This document shows positions 54,901 through 64,000 of a stretch of 64,000 nt of DNA, one piece after another; position 1 is the stretch's first letter, and every line of letters begins with the position of its first letter. Below the pieces are notes generated by a model. That model saw nothing but the letters and a program-made list of their open reading frames with translations, was not told where the DNA came from and did no database searches. Source of the stretch: Armillaria gallica (lineage: Eukaryota; Basidiomycota; Agaricomycetes; Agaricales; Physalacriaceae); NCBI GenBank assembly GCA_037576215.1, contig JBANDB010000001.1, positions 4,650,001-4,714,000 of the forward strand, in the 5' to 3' direction. The translations under genes and the position numbers were made by a program.

Positions 54901-55287
54901 CACGCCACAATGGAAAAGCTCTAGTCGGCAGGGGCGCCGAGGTCTCACCAGGAATCCAGGATGGTTACTTGGATTCTCTTCCTTGTCTCGATTTTCCTAA
55001 TTCAACAGGACATCTCTCTGAGAGTCTCGCAGTTCGTATACTCTTTGTACAATGTAGAGCTTTCTCCGCCAGCATCGCACTTCGAGTCGCACCTCTGTTG
55101 TGTATTGAAACTGTCAACGGCTCATCAAGCTGTCAAACATAGTCAGTGCGTAAGTCGGATCCCGTTCTGACTTGATTACCGATGAGTATCTTTGCAGCAG
55201 CCAGTGAGCATGTCCAATACTGCTTATACCAAGAGGGTTGGTATGTGTTATCCTCATAACACACTACCTCCTTGTTCTTGCTTCCTT
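54901..55287 (+). other. Upstream region of the intact membrane-protein gene
   Basis: Shares CTCTGAGAGTCTCGCAGTTC and GAAACTGTCAACGGCTCATC with 60845-60965, so it was duplicated with the gene. A short Leu-rich frame (MVTWILFLVSIFLIQQD) starts at 54961 but ends without known partners. The promoter of the downstream gene presumably lies here; no clear TATA was chosen. Confidence 0.45.
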
Positions 55288-56587
55288 ATGGTGACTCAGA
55301 CAGCCATTCCATCAGATCTTACTGACGACGATAAGGCTTTCATATTTCAGTTTCTTGACAGTCAGTTGAACTCCACAATTCTCTATGCACTATTGTATGG
55401 TGAGCAACAATGTTCAAATTTCAATGTCTCAACACATAGATGTTGACTGATGTCAGGCATATACACCAGCATTCTTGCTGTCATGTTGTGGAATACATGT
55501 GAGTCAGGAGCATTTCTCCTATGGCCTCCAAGCTGATGTGAATGGCACAGGCATTAATAAATGTTGGCCGAAGCAACGAGCCTTAGTAGTCTTTATCATT
55601 CTCCTCCATGCTCTGATTACTATCAATTTTGTTGCCCACTGGACATGGACACACTCTGCATTCATCAAAAATGGGCAAAATTTTTGGAGTGTATATTTGA
55701 TCCTTGAGGGTACCAATGCAGCCACTTGGGTGATGGATATTGTAGCATCCATCAGTACCATGCTTGCTGACTTATATATGGTATGTGTGATTCTGCTGAG
55801 TATTATCCACATCAGCTCACCAACATTACAACTCTAGATTTGGTGCTGCTGGATGGTTTGGGGGCAGTGCTGGCTTGTTGTTCTGCTTCCAATATTTTCC
55901 CTAATTGCTGCAATTGGTACGGTGTCTGGTCCCATCTATGCTTTACATACTCATAGTAATACCCAACCTTTTATGTAGTATCAAGAGCCATGGCAGTGTA
56001 TTATGATGATGTCAAAATAACATCCACACTCTCCAACATATTCTTCACACTCTATATATCCTTCACCCTGGCGACAACATTATATTGCACCTTGCTCATC
56101 ATATACCGCATTGTGGCTGTTGCTGGTGTTAGGTGTGTAGCAGCAGGTCAACTGGGAGTTTATCACCATTTTATTGCAGTACTGGTGGAATCATCAGCTC
56201 TCTATTCAATATCTCTGATCCTAGATCTGGCTTTAGCTATTTGTGGTGATCTCAGATCATATTACTTTGATATCATAGCTGGCATTGCAAAGGTGTGTCT
56301 ATAACCCTCAACTCCCTGGTCATTAATCATTGATCAAACACCTTATGCAGGGAGTTGCACCCACACTCCTTGTGGGACGAGCAGCAGCAGGACATACATG
56401 CCCCAGAGATGACAGTGATGGAAGTACAGTGTCATCACTTCATTTCCAAATGTCTTCAGCACACAGCATGACAAGTTCTCAACCTGAAGAATCTACCATT
56501 CAGAACTTAGTCCCTGCAATGGACATTGAGGCTCAACCAGAGCGGCAAGTCATTGAACGAGACACAGTGGTGTCCACAATGAGTTAG
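55288..56587 (+). CDS. Intact six-exon multi-pass membrane protein (337 aa), unknown function
   Basis: Exons 55288-55399, 55457-55498, 55551-55780, 55838-55916, 55979-56292, 56351-56587. All five introns (51-62 bp) are GT..AG and the joined frame (1014 bp) is free of stops. The start MVTQTAIPSDLTDDDKAF is shared with copy A. Hydrophobic segments include YTSILAVMLW, LVVFIILLHALITINF, WLVVLLPIFSLIAAI, FFTLYISFTLATTLYCTLL and LYSISLILDLALAI, so about six or seven membrane passes. A polar C-terminal tail follows (DSDGSTVSSLHFQMSS). The block HHFIAVLVESSALYSIS is nearly identical in copy A. Families of this kind are numerous in Agaricomycetes, without an assigned role as far as I know. This is the only fully open member of the family here. 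Confidence 0.88.
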
Positions 56588-56724
56588 GCTGCCATTTTAG
56601 AATACTTGAATTTGGACCATCATTTTTTTGTTGGTATCTTTTTGGGTCAGAGTCATCGTAGCCTTTGGCTGGTTGTGGAATAGTATCTATACCTCTGTAA
56701 TCTCCCTTCCTTTGTGTCTCTATA

Positions 56725-57260
56725 GTGCATCTAGTGAAGCAGGACCTTGTCATAATCACAATACAGATACTCCTTTTTTTGGTGTTCGATAAGAATTATG
56801 TTATGCACTACCGTTATGAACCACACAACTTGTTACGCTTTGACGATTCTTACAGCTTCAACTGGTGCTTGTGCAATGCGATACCGGTGTCCGTTACAGG
56901 TAAGTAAGAGTTTTTTGGTCCACTTCCCGCTTTTGATGCCTCTTCGCCGCTAGGCCGATGGTGGTGAGTATTCGTGCTCAAGTTTGAAGGACTGGTGAGA
57001 CGAATTCACCGGTGTTAAGTACCTGCTGCTCGGCCCTGAGAAGTGATTGGCCTGCTCCATACCCCCATTTCCTTGACCATAGGTGAATCTTGTTTTCCAG
57101 AAGTCGAAAAGGTACGACAGTAATGTTCCAATTTACTTCGGCATCTTTCGAAGGAACGAGTCTACGCTAGGACTGTGTTTGAGTGTCTATAGAGCGACGA
57201 GCGAGTATGAAGCCCAACGGTTGACAGCGAAGCACCGGATGGTTGGTCTTCATAGGTTTC
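56725..57260 (+). pseudogene. F-box-like family, 3' fragment
   Basis: FDKNYVMHYRYEPHNLLRF, then SFNWCLCNAIPVSVTGK followed by a GTAAGT donor at 56901, match the C-terminal exon of the F-box-like copies. Further 3' blocks (TGGTGGTGAGTATTCGTGCTCAAG) match 53766-53795. The 5' part is missing. Confidence 0.65.
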
Positions 57261-57741
57261 GATGAAGCTTGCAGTCAAAGGATGATCGCCAGTGATGGAC
57301 GAAGGGTGGCTTGGAACACCTTGATAAATCCACCAGCGACCACGCTTTCGGTAGTGTAGCCACCTTGGGTCTTGGAGAAATTTCACTGTAATACATTCAG
57401 GTGGAATGAGCGCTTAGAACCAAAAGATGCTTGAAGGAACAAATGTACCCAATGAGAGTATTCGTTTGTAAACGCGACACTTCGTTCTCTGCAAGCCATC
57501 TGAGGAGGAAATGGGAGAGGCGCAATAGGAAGCACAGACAGCTGAGCGAGGCGGAGGAGAGAAGAGAGGGCAAGAAGCTTAGCAAAGAACGTAGTAGGAA
57601 CGGCCCGAAGGGCTGTATACGTTGTCCGTGCATATTCATCCCGTCCCGAGGAGTTCATATAGAAGAGCGATAATGAGGAAAACAACCTCGGATGAAATAC
57701 AGTCAACTGTATTCCCGCGATTCTCAAACTCAAGTGAAAAG
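57261..57741. other. No gene supported
   Basis: Minus-strand frames here are hydrophobic but have no relatives in the window. They may be the tail beyond the metacaspase pseudogene. Confidence 0.4.
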
Positions 57742-58786
57742 CTATGAAGAGAGCCAAAGCAAGGATATAATACAGCTGGAAGGAAACATCAGAAAGAGCA
57801 GAAAACATATGAGTACAGCTATATAAAGATAAACTGCGACCCAAGAATGAGAGTTGACACGGTACCAGATTGGTTCACCCTTGTTATCTCCAGCGGCAAA
57901 GGGCGTCTGGTAAAGCCACTTGGGCAGCCCAGCAACGAGATCAACGTAAGTGGATCCTCGACCTGACCTCGAAGAATCCACTAGAGACGTTGTGAATATT
58001 CCATCAGTTATGTCTTCGTCGTCGTCTTCTTCCCGCGCATACTTGTTCTTCCGACACGCGGCCAAAACCACATAAGAACTCGTGTCCGGCTGCCAGTCGT
58101 GCGCGGCTACCGAACGGCCAGCAAGATACTGAGGGTAGGCTGCCAAACGCTGATGCGCACCTTCGAGCATAGGCTCAATCGCATGACGTAGCAGTGGGAA
58201 CATATTGCGAAATTCCGATTGGAAGAACACCTCTGATTCGCACACGAATGTCCGCAATCGAGGATGAGCGTGATCTTGTGGCCCTTTTGCTGAGAGATTT
58301 AGGTGGTAATGACTTCGATCTCTCGAATGCTAATGTCGAGGATTTCGGTCTCGTTGTCGTCCCGAGCGGCGCGGTCCAAGGGACACAGTGCATTGAGAGG
58401 CCTGATTGATGCGATAGATACTTCCGGAGGCACCCGGCTACGATAATATTCTTCGGCATTGTAGAGCGCACCCTTTCCCGTAAAATAGATGACGAGTTTG
58501 TCCCCAGGTAAGATATCGCATTGTCAACGAGACTGTAAAGTGTCTTGAGGATATTGGCACAAGTAGAACTTGTAGAACTGCCGGTGGTCTCCCTCCCTGT
58601 GAGACTCAAAAGACGCTGGATATGATCGCTGGGAACACCGAGGTCCTCGATGAGATATTTCTCCGTCAGTTCTGCATCCGACACGCAACCATGTAAAGGA
58701 TAACGTGGATCTCCGTCGATGCCAACGAGGACCGCCCAGAATCGTGAATCGTCTTGCTCCTGGGCTTTGTGATCAATCTGAAGCAT
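57742..58786 (-). pseudogene. Metacaspase-like (peptidase C14) pseudogene, catalytic dyad lost
   Basis: ATG at 58786: MLQIDHKAQEQDDSRFWAVL leads into the caspase-like fold (WAVLVGIDGDPRYPLHGCVS, AELTEKYLIEDLGVPSDHIQ). After a one-base shift: GDKLVIYFTGKGALYNAEEYY, LNALCPLDRAARDD, ISIREIEVITT-stop-ISQ, KGHKITLILDCGHS. After another shift: LAAYPQYLAGRSVAAHDWQP, YVVLAACRKNKYAREEDD, TYVDLVAGLPKWLYQTPF. Active metacaspases have His in YFAGHG and Cys in DCCHSG; here these read YFTGKG and DCGHS, so both catalytic residues are gone. A TAA and two frameshifts confirm a dead copy. Confidence 0.87.
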
Positions 58787-59884
58787 CTAACCAGAGATGT
58801 ATGCTACTTACCTTCGGTTTTATCTGCCCAAACATCGGATGTTTCATTTCCTCGTTAATCTCCACCGAGTCCTCAGTCGATGTCCTCGGTCATCCTGGCC
58901 AGGGATGCTCCTGGTAATCCTTGCGTACGTCCGTTACCGCCCTAATCAGCAGTCAGTGGGGCCATGTATTGCCGTGTCAGGATATCACCTCGTGCATGGA
59001 ACCCTTCACGACTCGGAGGCGGTGAAGTGGATTGATGCATACGATATGGAACCAGAAAAACGAAGATGGGAAGGTTACCGATAGCAGTCCAGGGCGAACT
59101 TTGGACGTTTTGTAGTCTCCCCTAGGCAGACTCTTATCTCTTGACAGGCAAGCAGTCGAGATTATATAATTAGAGTCTGCTAGCGGACACGCCGTGCACC
59201 CTGGACCACGGTTTTTTCGAACTTATACCTTATATGGACGAAATCATGTGACTTGATAGCGCACTCAGTCCGTTGAATTCGCCTTCGTTTAGTGTTGTTA
59301 CTTCTGTTTGATTTGCGTATGGCCCTCCAGCTACGTCAAATCACATAACTTGTTCACTCCTAATATTTTTGAGCATATTGAAGCGCGCCTTAATTGACTT
59401 TCTTTGCTTTGTAATATGCCGCACATGATTTTCACGTGATGAAAAATCGTGGTCAAGGTTCTTTTTTTTTTTTTTTTTTTTGACTCTATATTTTGAAACC
59501 CGCAACCCGTAATCTATGTACAGAGACGCGGCGGCGCTTGCTCGTGGCTAGCTCCAGTAGCTAATGTGGGTCTACGTAGGTATTCTCGGTGCTTTAATGG
59601 TATAGTTTTCTAGTATCTTTGCGTGTTGAGTCCTTGGTGTCTAGGGGGGGGGTCAACGCCACCATAACTTGGGCTACGTGGTCAAGGTTCAACCCCTTCA
59701 GCGATTGCAGACTAGACGTTTTGATCAAAGCGAAGGTTTGGTGTGGGAGGAGTTGTGATCAGATATTCCGGGACTTGCCGATCAGCTTGTCACCAGCCCC
59801 TACTCCTGCTTCTGCATCGTCAAGTGCACCGAATCTATCATTGCTCAGAATTTTGGGAGCTGGACAGATGCTATCTATGAAGTA
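58787..59884. other. Intergenic with poly(T) run
   Basis: No gene supported. A run of about 20 T lies at 59462-59481, preceded by a CACGTGATGAAAAATC-type sequence (59433). A weak tRNA-like stretch at 59590-59655 was rejected. Confidence 0.5.
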
Positions 59885-60780
59885 GAGTGATACGAGGCTT
59901 TCTCTGGACCGTGAACGATCAAACGACCACTCGGTACTCTAGGTGAGTATTGTAACGCTTTATGACCTACGCGTGATTCTCATTATGATTCGGTATATAT
60001 ATATGGTCATGGTCTGTCACCAAAGGTGCCACTGTCATCTCTGTGATGTTTAATGTAGGTGGTCGTCCTGGTATATGCGGTCTACCATATCTAACTGTTG
60101 CTAGAACGAGCCCATCTGTGTAGCCTTATTCTTTTTCATTTGTCATCGAGCAGGCGTCTCCCCTCGATCGTGATTCTGACAGTCTTTTCGAGCTGTCCAG
60201 TCTGTGGAACTTGATTTACCTGCTTCCGACAATGGGGTTGGTGCCATGTCGACATTATCCTCAATACTGAGGTTTTTTGCTTCTATGGCTTGGCAGTCTA
60301 TTCTCTCGACGTTGGACCGTGTTATCGTGCTGCCGTTTCCTATAACGGCGTCTACACGACGATCAATGAAAAACTATTGACGCAAACACAGAAGGTCGAC
60401 TCTGAGACGTTGCACAATGCCCTTTCTTCAAAGGTTTACCGAGCACTGCTAGCAGCGTCCGGAAGAGATCGGGGTTCAAGCTCATCATGGGGTACGTGAA
60501 GTATTATCTTCCCCGCCTTTACGATAGATGCTCTAGTTCCAGGTTCATCTTTCTCCCATTGTATATGGCCGTACTGTGGGATACTATCTCTGTATAACTT
60601 ACGATAGCTGACGCCCTTGTAAAAATTTTCCGCGAACTTGAATGTACAGGATCTCGGCGTAACGATTGTAGCTGGCACCGATATTTTCCTACCGTGTTCA
60701 AGTCAAATTTTGCAAACAAAATCTGCCAATCGGGACTCAGATCATAATATAACAAGCTCCAGCTCGTAGGCATGCTGAGA
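59885..60780 (+). pseudogene. TM-X family relic, second plus-strand copy
   Basis: Shares the block order described for 54000-54900, and its 3' half matches 39605-39200 in reverse. Codons such as GSSSSWGT and a Val/Ala-rich SYNGVYTT region are protein-like, but the frames are interrupted. Confidence 0.55.
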
Positions 60781-61330
60781 ACCCACCAGGATTATTACCT
60801 CGATTCTCTTCCCTGCCGCCATTTCCCTAGTTCAACAGAACATATCTCTGAGAGTCTCGCAGTTCGTATAGCCACTCTTCGTATAATATAGGGCACTCTC
60901 CGGCAATATCACACTTCAAGTCGTGCCTCTCAGCTCTGTTGCGATCTGAAACTGTCAACGGCTCATCAATTCGTTGAACCCCAGAGACGACTGCGACGAA
61001 AGTATAGTGTCGACGCTCCATTTCCAGCTGCCTTCAGGGCCTGGCACGACAAGTTTTCAACTTGCATAATCTACCGTCCAGAACGCAGTCCTTGCAATGG
61101 ATATTGAGGCTCAAGCGGAGCGCGGCCGGTAGTACTCGCCGAACATGACGAAGCAGGCTGACATTTTGGACTACATTTGGACAGTCGATTTTTTGTCAGA
61201 GTATCTTTTCTGATCATCGTACTTCCTACTTTATTTTTCGACCGGTTGTGTAGTAGTATCTAAACCCTGTAATCTCCCTTTTTCTTTCGTATCTTTACGC
61301 TATACATGGTACTTACTCAAGAACATATAT
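60781..61330 (+). pseudogene. Membrane-protein family copy C, mostly deleted
   Basis: After the upstream block shared with 54990-55130, the sequence jumps directly to the 3' end of the family gene (CACGACAAGTTTTCAACTTG, CAATGGATATTGAGGCTCAA) and its 3' flank (GTAGTAGTATCTAAACCCTGTAATCTCCC). All membrane-spanning exons are deleted. Confidence 0.7.
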
Positions 61331-61908
61331 ACAACGCAGCACACCGTCATAACCATAATGCATGAGCCAAGGAAACTACCAGGCGTCAAGAGGATGGGGG
61401 ATATAAAATAGCGCACATAACACACTTTTTCACGTTTAAGGGCGAGCAACCTTGTGGAGGAGTGTCTTGGGCATTCTTGGCACCAAGGAAGTCAGATTAC
61501 AATATTGAGGAGAACCGCGAAGCACAAGGCTTTCCCCAGAACCGGAAGAGAAGCAAGACGACGACACTGAAGACGAGCACAGATAGTCGATGGTCGTCGT
61601 AAACCTACCGCATCACGATCACAACACATACGTATGGCATGCTCACGAAATGCCCTACAGCATTGCAGGATCAACTCACTGGCAATGGGCTCAACACAGG
61701 GCGCCAAAATACCGTCCAAGTCCGTCACTAAACTTCATCGCCAGAAGCTAACGTTTGGCCTGGTCAGAGCACTAACGGTCTCATGATAAATCGTCTGCAT
61801 TGAAATATCCAGGCATAAGTCCCCCCGTACAACAAGGATATAAGTATTAAAATATAGATATGCAAATGCTTCTTGGTCCACGTCCTACCGAAATCATTAA
61901 ACCTGTCC
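61331..61908. other. Downstream region of the SREBP gene
   Basis: No gene. The segment 61780-61908 is the source-type sequence for the repeats at 41485-41590 and 48400-48500. Confidence 0.55.
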
Positions 61909-64000
61909 TCAGGACCGACCACGCCGTTCCGACGTGACGAGCATATCAACAACCCTATCCCTCGCCTCCTCGACTTCCTCATTATCGAACACCTTCCTGC
62001 CCATGATTGTCCTCAACTTGTACCCCGCACCTTCATGGTCGGTCAACGACGGGCTCGGCGGCGGGCTCAGCAGAATAGATACGCCCTCGCCCCCACATCC
62101 CATCACAGCCGAGGGGAAGAGCTTCCTATAAAGCACAATCCCACGGATCAGCGACTTGATGTCACGCTCGACGCTATCCTTCTCCTCCTCATCTTCCTCC
62201 TCCTCCTCATCGTCGACCCAAACACCTTCCAGTCCACCACCACCACCTAGCCACACTTTCTCAAAGACGTCCCCAAGCTCCGTCATCTTTCCTCCCAAGG
62301 AACGAGCAGCGTCAACTGTGATCCTACGGAGGTCGTCCTCTTTGTCGTCCTCTTTGTCACTCTCACTGGCGGATTCAAGGCCAGCAGGGACGACAGACTC
62401 GACGAACATGCTTTCCAGGTGTGTCTTGGTGCGTTCCAAGACGAGAGTACACGCGATGACACCAATCGGAGTGTATCTGTCCCATTCAGCTTTGATGCCC
62501 GCAGCTTTCAGCCTCGACATGGCCTCGTCGACACCAACAGTGTCCAGTACGAGTCGCTCGTATGGACAAGTGATGCCCCCGTCGCGTTTCGCGGCTTCCC
62601 AGATCCTGGCCGCGTGCCTCTTAGCGACAGGGTACGACACCATAGCCAGAGTGCTCAAGTCGCCCGCGCTGGCGCTGAACCAAGGAAGGTGAGCGCGAAG
62701 TCGATACATAGTGAGCAATCGAGTGATCAACGATGTTTGGTCTATTGAATCCTGGTCAGGTCAAACTAAAATCCATAATCAAGATCACAAACCTGGGTTA
62801 AAGACACAAATCTCTCCAAGTCTGACCCACGCTCGCTGTTCAAGTCCTTTTTCCTCAAACGACTCTCCTTTGCGACCCCATCCGAGAGCCGTTGTAAGGC
62901 GCTTCGCCTCGCCTTGCTTGCCTCTCTTGGCCGGCTCAAGGGCTGCCAAGAGACTAGCAGTGCGCGTCATGGATTGGCCATGAACCTCCTTAGCGGCACG
63001 GAAAGCTCCGAAATTAAAGTTGAATCGGCCCTTGATCTTGCCCACCCACGGCCAAAGAATAGAGATGAAGACTAGAACCGACACGAGAAGATGGAAGGCT
63101 TGAATCAACGATTGGTATGTGCTGACAGTAGAATGGGGTCTTGCGCTGAGAATCACTCCCTCATGGGTATGTTCTGACGTAGACGCTGTCGTACTGAAGG
63201 GGTTATTGAAGAAGGAGAACAGCGCGAATGTGGCCAAAAGGTATTGTGGTGCTTGAGATTGCGCTTCCAATTTGGCTCCAATTTTTTCAACTGGTGCCAC
63301 GGGGGGTATCACCTTACGTGGTCGACCGCGCTTCCTCTTCTCGGGAACAACAGGGGGACCAGCGGGTACAGAGGTGGTGGGCAGTGGAGACGGAACCTCG
63401 ACCTTGGGCTTCTTCCTTCTTCTCTCTTCTTCTTCATCGTTGTCTTCGTCATCCGACTCCGGAAGATCGATATCGAGGACATCCACTTCATCTTTCTCTT
63501 CCCCGCCAAATTTCTCCCTCCACTCTTTCTCCCAGGTGTGCAGGAGGGCAGATCCACCAACCAGCCCCGAAACCAAAGCCTTCAGTCCATCCTGTTCACG
63601 CTTCAACCGCATCTCCCGCTTCTTAAGCACTCGAATGTACTCAACGGCCTTTCCCAGGACGTTGGCTTTGCTGCACTTCCTTGCCACCTTGACTCCATCA
63701 ACGTATCCTCGCTCGTCGATGATATCTGTCGAGTCTTCTTCGTTTCTGATCTTGGCCTTCGTCCCTTTGCTCTTCTTCGGCCCATCATTCCATTCCAACA
63801 CTCGAAGAGCAGGAACCGCCATGCGCAAGGACTGGATTCTGGCATTAAGGTTGGTGCGGTACCGACGCTCGATGGTGGTGTGAGACGTTTTAGGCCGAGA
63901 GGACATGAGAATCGTACTGGGTGCCGTAGCGGAGGAAGGAACGACGGTGGCGTGGAACGAGGCAGCCTGGGAAGCGGGAGGGGTGCTGGGAGGAGGAGTC
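61909..64000 (-). CDS. SREBP/Sre1-like bHLH transcription factor with membrane segments, partial
   Basis: Exon 62793 to beyond 64000, intron 62742-62792 (GTTTGTGATC...CAATAG), exon 62741-61909. The frame stays open upstream of the Met at 63906, so the start lies outside the window. The basic region reads HTTIERRYRTNLNARIQSLR, with the Tyr in ERRYR that marks SREBP-type bHLH proteins. A long loop and second helix follow (KANVLGKAVEYIRVLKKRE), then an acidic region, an AT-hook-like RKRGRPRK, and two hydrophobic segments (YLLATFALFSFFNN; HLLVSVLVFISILWPWVG). A large C-terminal domain with an acidic stretch (DDEEEEEDEEEKD) ends the protein. In other fungi SREBP homologues are membrane-held and cleaved to activate sterol and low-oxygen genes; that role is inferred. 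Fragments of this gene occur at 40665 and 43300. Confidence 0.9.

Noticed and set aside
59462..59481. Poly(T) run as the tail of a LINE or processed pseudogene
   Set aside because: No reverse transcriptase, coding match or target duplication was found beside it.
59590..59655. tRNA-Asp-like stretch (ATGGTATAGTTTTCTAGTATC)
   Set aside because: The D-arm resembles a tRNA, but the anticodon stem does not pair and the T-arm is replaced by a run of G, so no functional tRNA can be drawn.
62156..62692. 178-codon plus-strand frame opposite the SREBP exon
   Set aside because: The Ser-rich run mirrors the acidic GAG/GAA codons of the true minus-strand exon.
1..64000. CRISPR array, bacterial operon or phage signals
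   Set aside because: The repeats seen are LTRs, inverted-repeat elements, minisatellite units and duplicated genes; introns and gene families are fungal.

Overview
The window is chromosomal DNA of a basidiomycete fungus, most likely an Agaricomycete. Supporting evidence: short GT-AG introns of about 45-60 bp, a fungal alpha-aminoadipate reductase (LYS2) pseudogene, an SREBP-type bHLH gene, DUF6535-type and F-box-like families typical of Agaricomycetes, and fungal Ty3/Gypsy and Ty1/Copia elements. About two thirds of the window is transposon sequence. The rest is a mosaic of duplicated and decayed host genes.

Left part (1-37.6 kb). A Gypsy element on the minus strand runs off the left edge: pol 1-3493, gag to 5019, LTR 5063-5587. 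A very large Gypsy element follows on the plus strand (8033-26426, 18.4 kb). It has long LTRs, a decayed gag-pol, a 3.3-kb LTR-like insertion inside its integrase, and two spliced genes on the opposite strand between pol and the 3' LTR. One of these (20236-21732, 407 aa, six exons) is fully open although gag-pol carries 16 in-frame stops. The element carries the palindrome ACTAGT about 83 times. A further LTR-like insertion (26428-28543) cuts its 3' LTR. After decayed sequence comes an almost intact 5.8-kb Copia element (31743-37586, minus strand, TSD CTTAT) with only two in-frame stops.

Right part (37.6-64 kb). Several gene families recur as intact, broken or fragmentary copies: a multi-pass membrane protein (intact at 55288-56587), a second membrane-protein-like family (TM-X), an F-box-like family, DUF6535 membrane proteins (three broken copies) and SREBP pieces derived from the gene at 61909-64000. 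A LYS2 pseudogene (45195-48189) is fused to the truncated end of a DUF6535 copy. It has lost its adenylation and carrier domains and holds a TA-flanked inverted-repeat transposon. A second TA-flanked element (43622-44427) sits in an SREBP fragment. A metacaspase pseudogene (57742-58786) has lost both catalytic residues.

A common thread is C-to-T decay at CpG. Nearly all in-frame stops in the three retroelement families are TGA, several at positions where Arg (CGA) is expected, and all three differences between the two Copia LTRs are CpG/TpG or CpG/CpA changes. This fits methylation-driven deamination or a RIP-like process.
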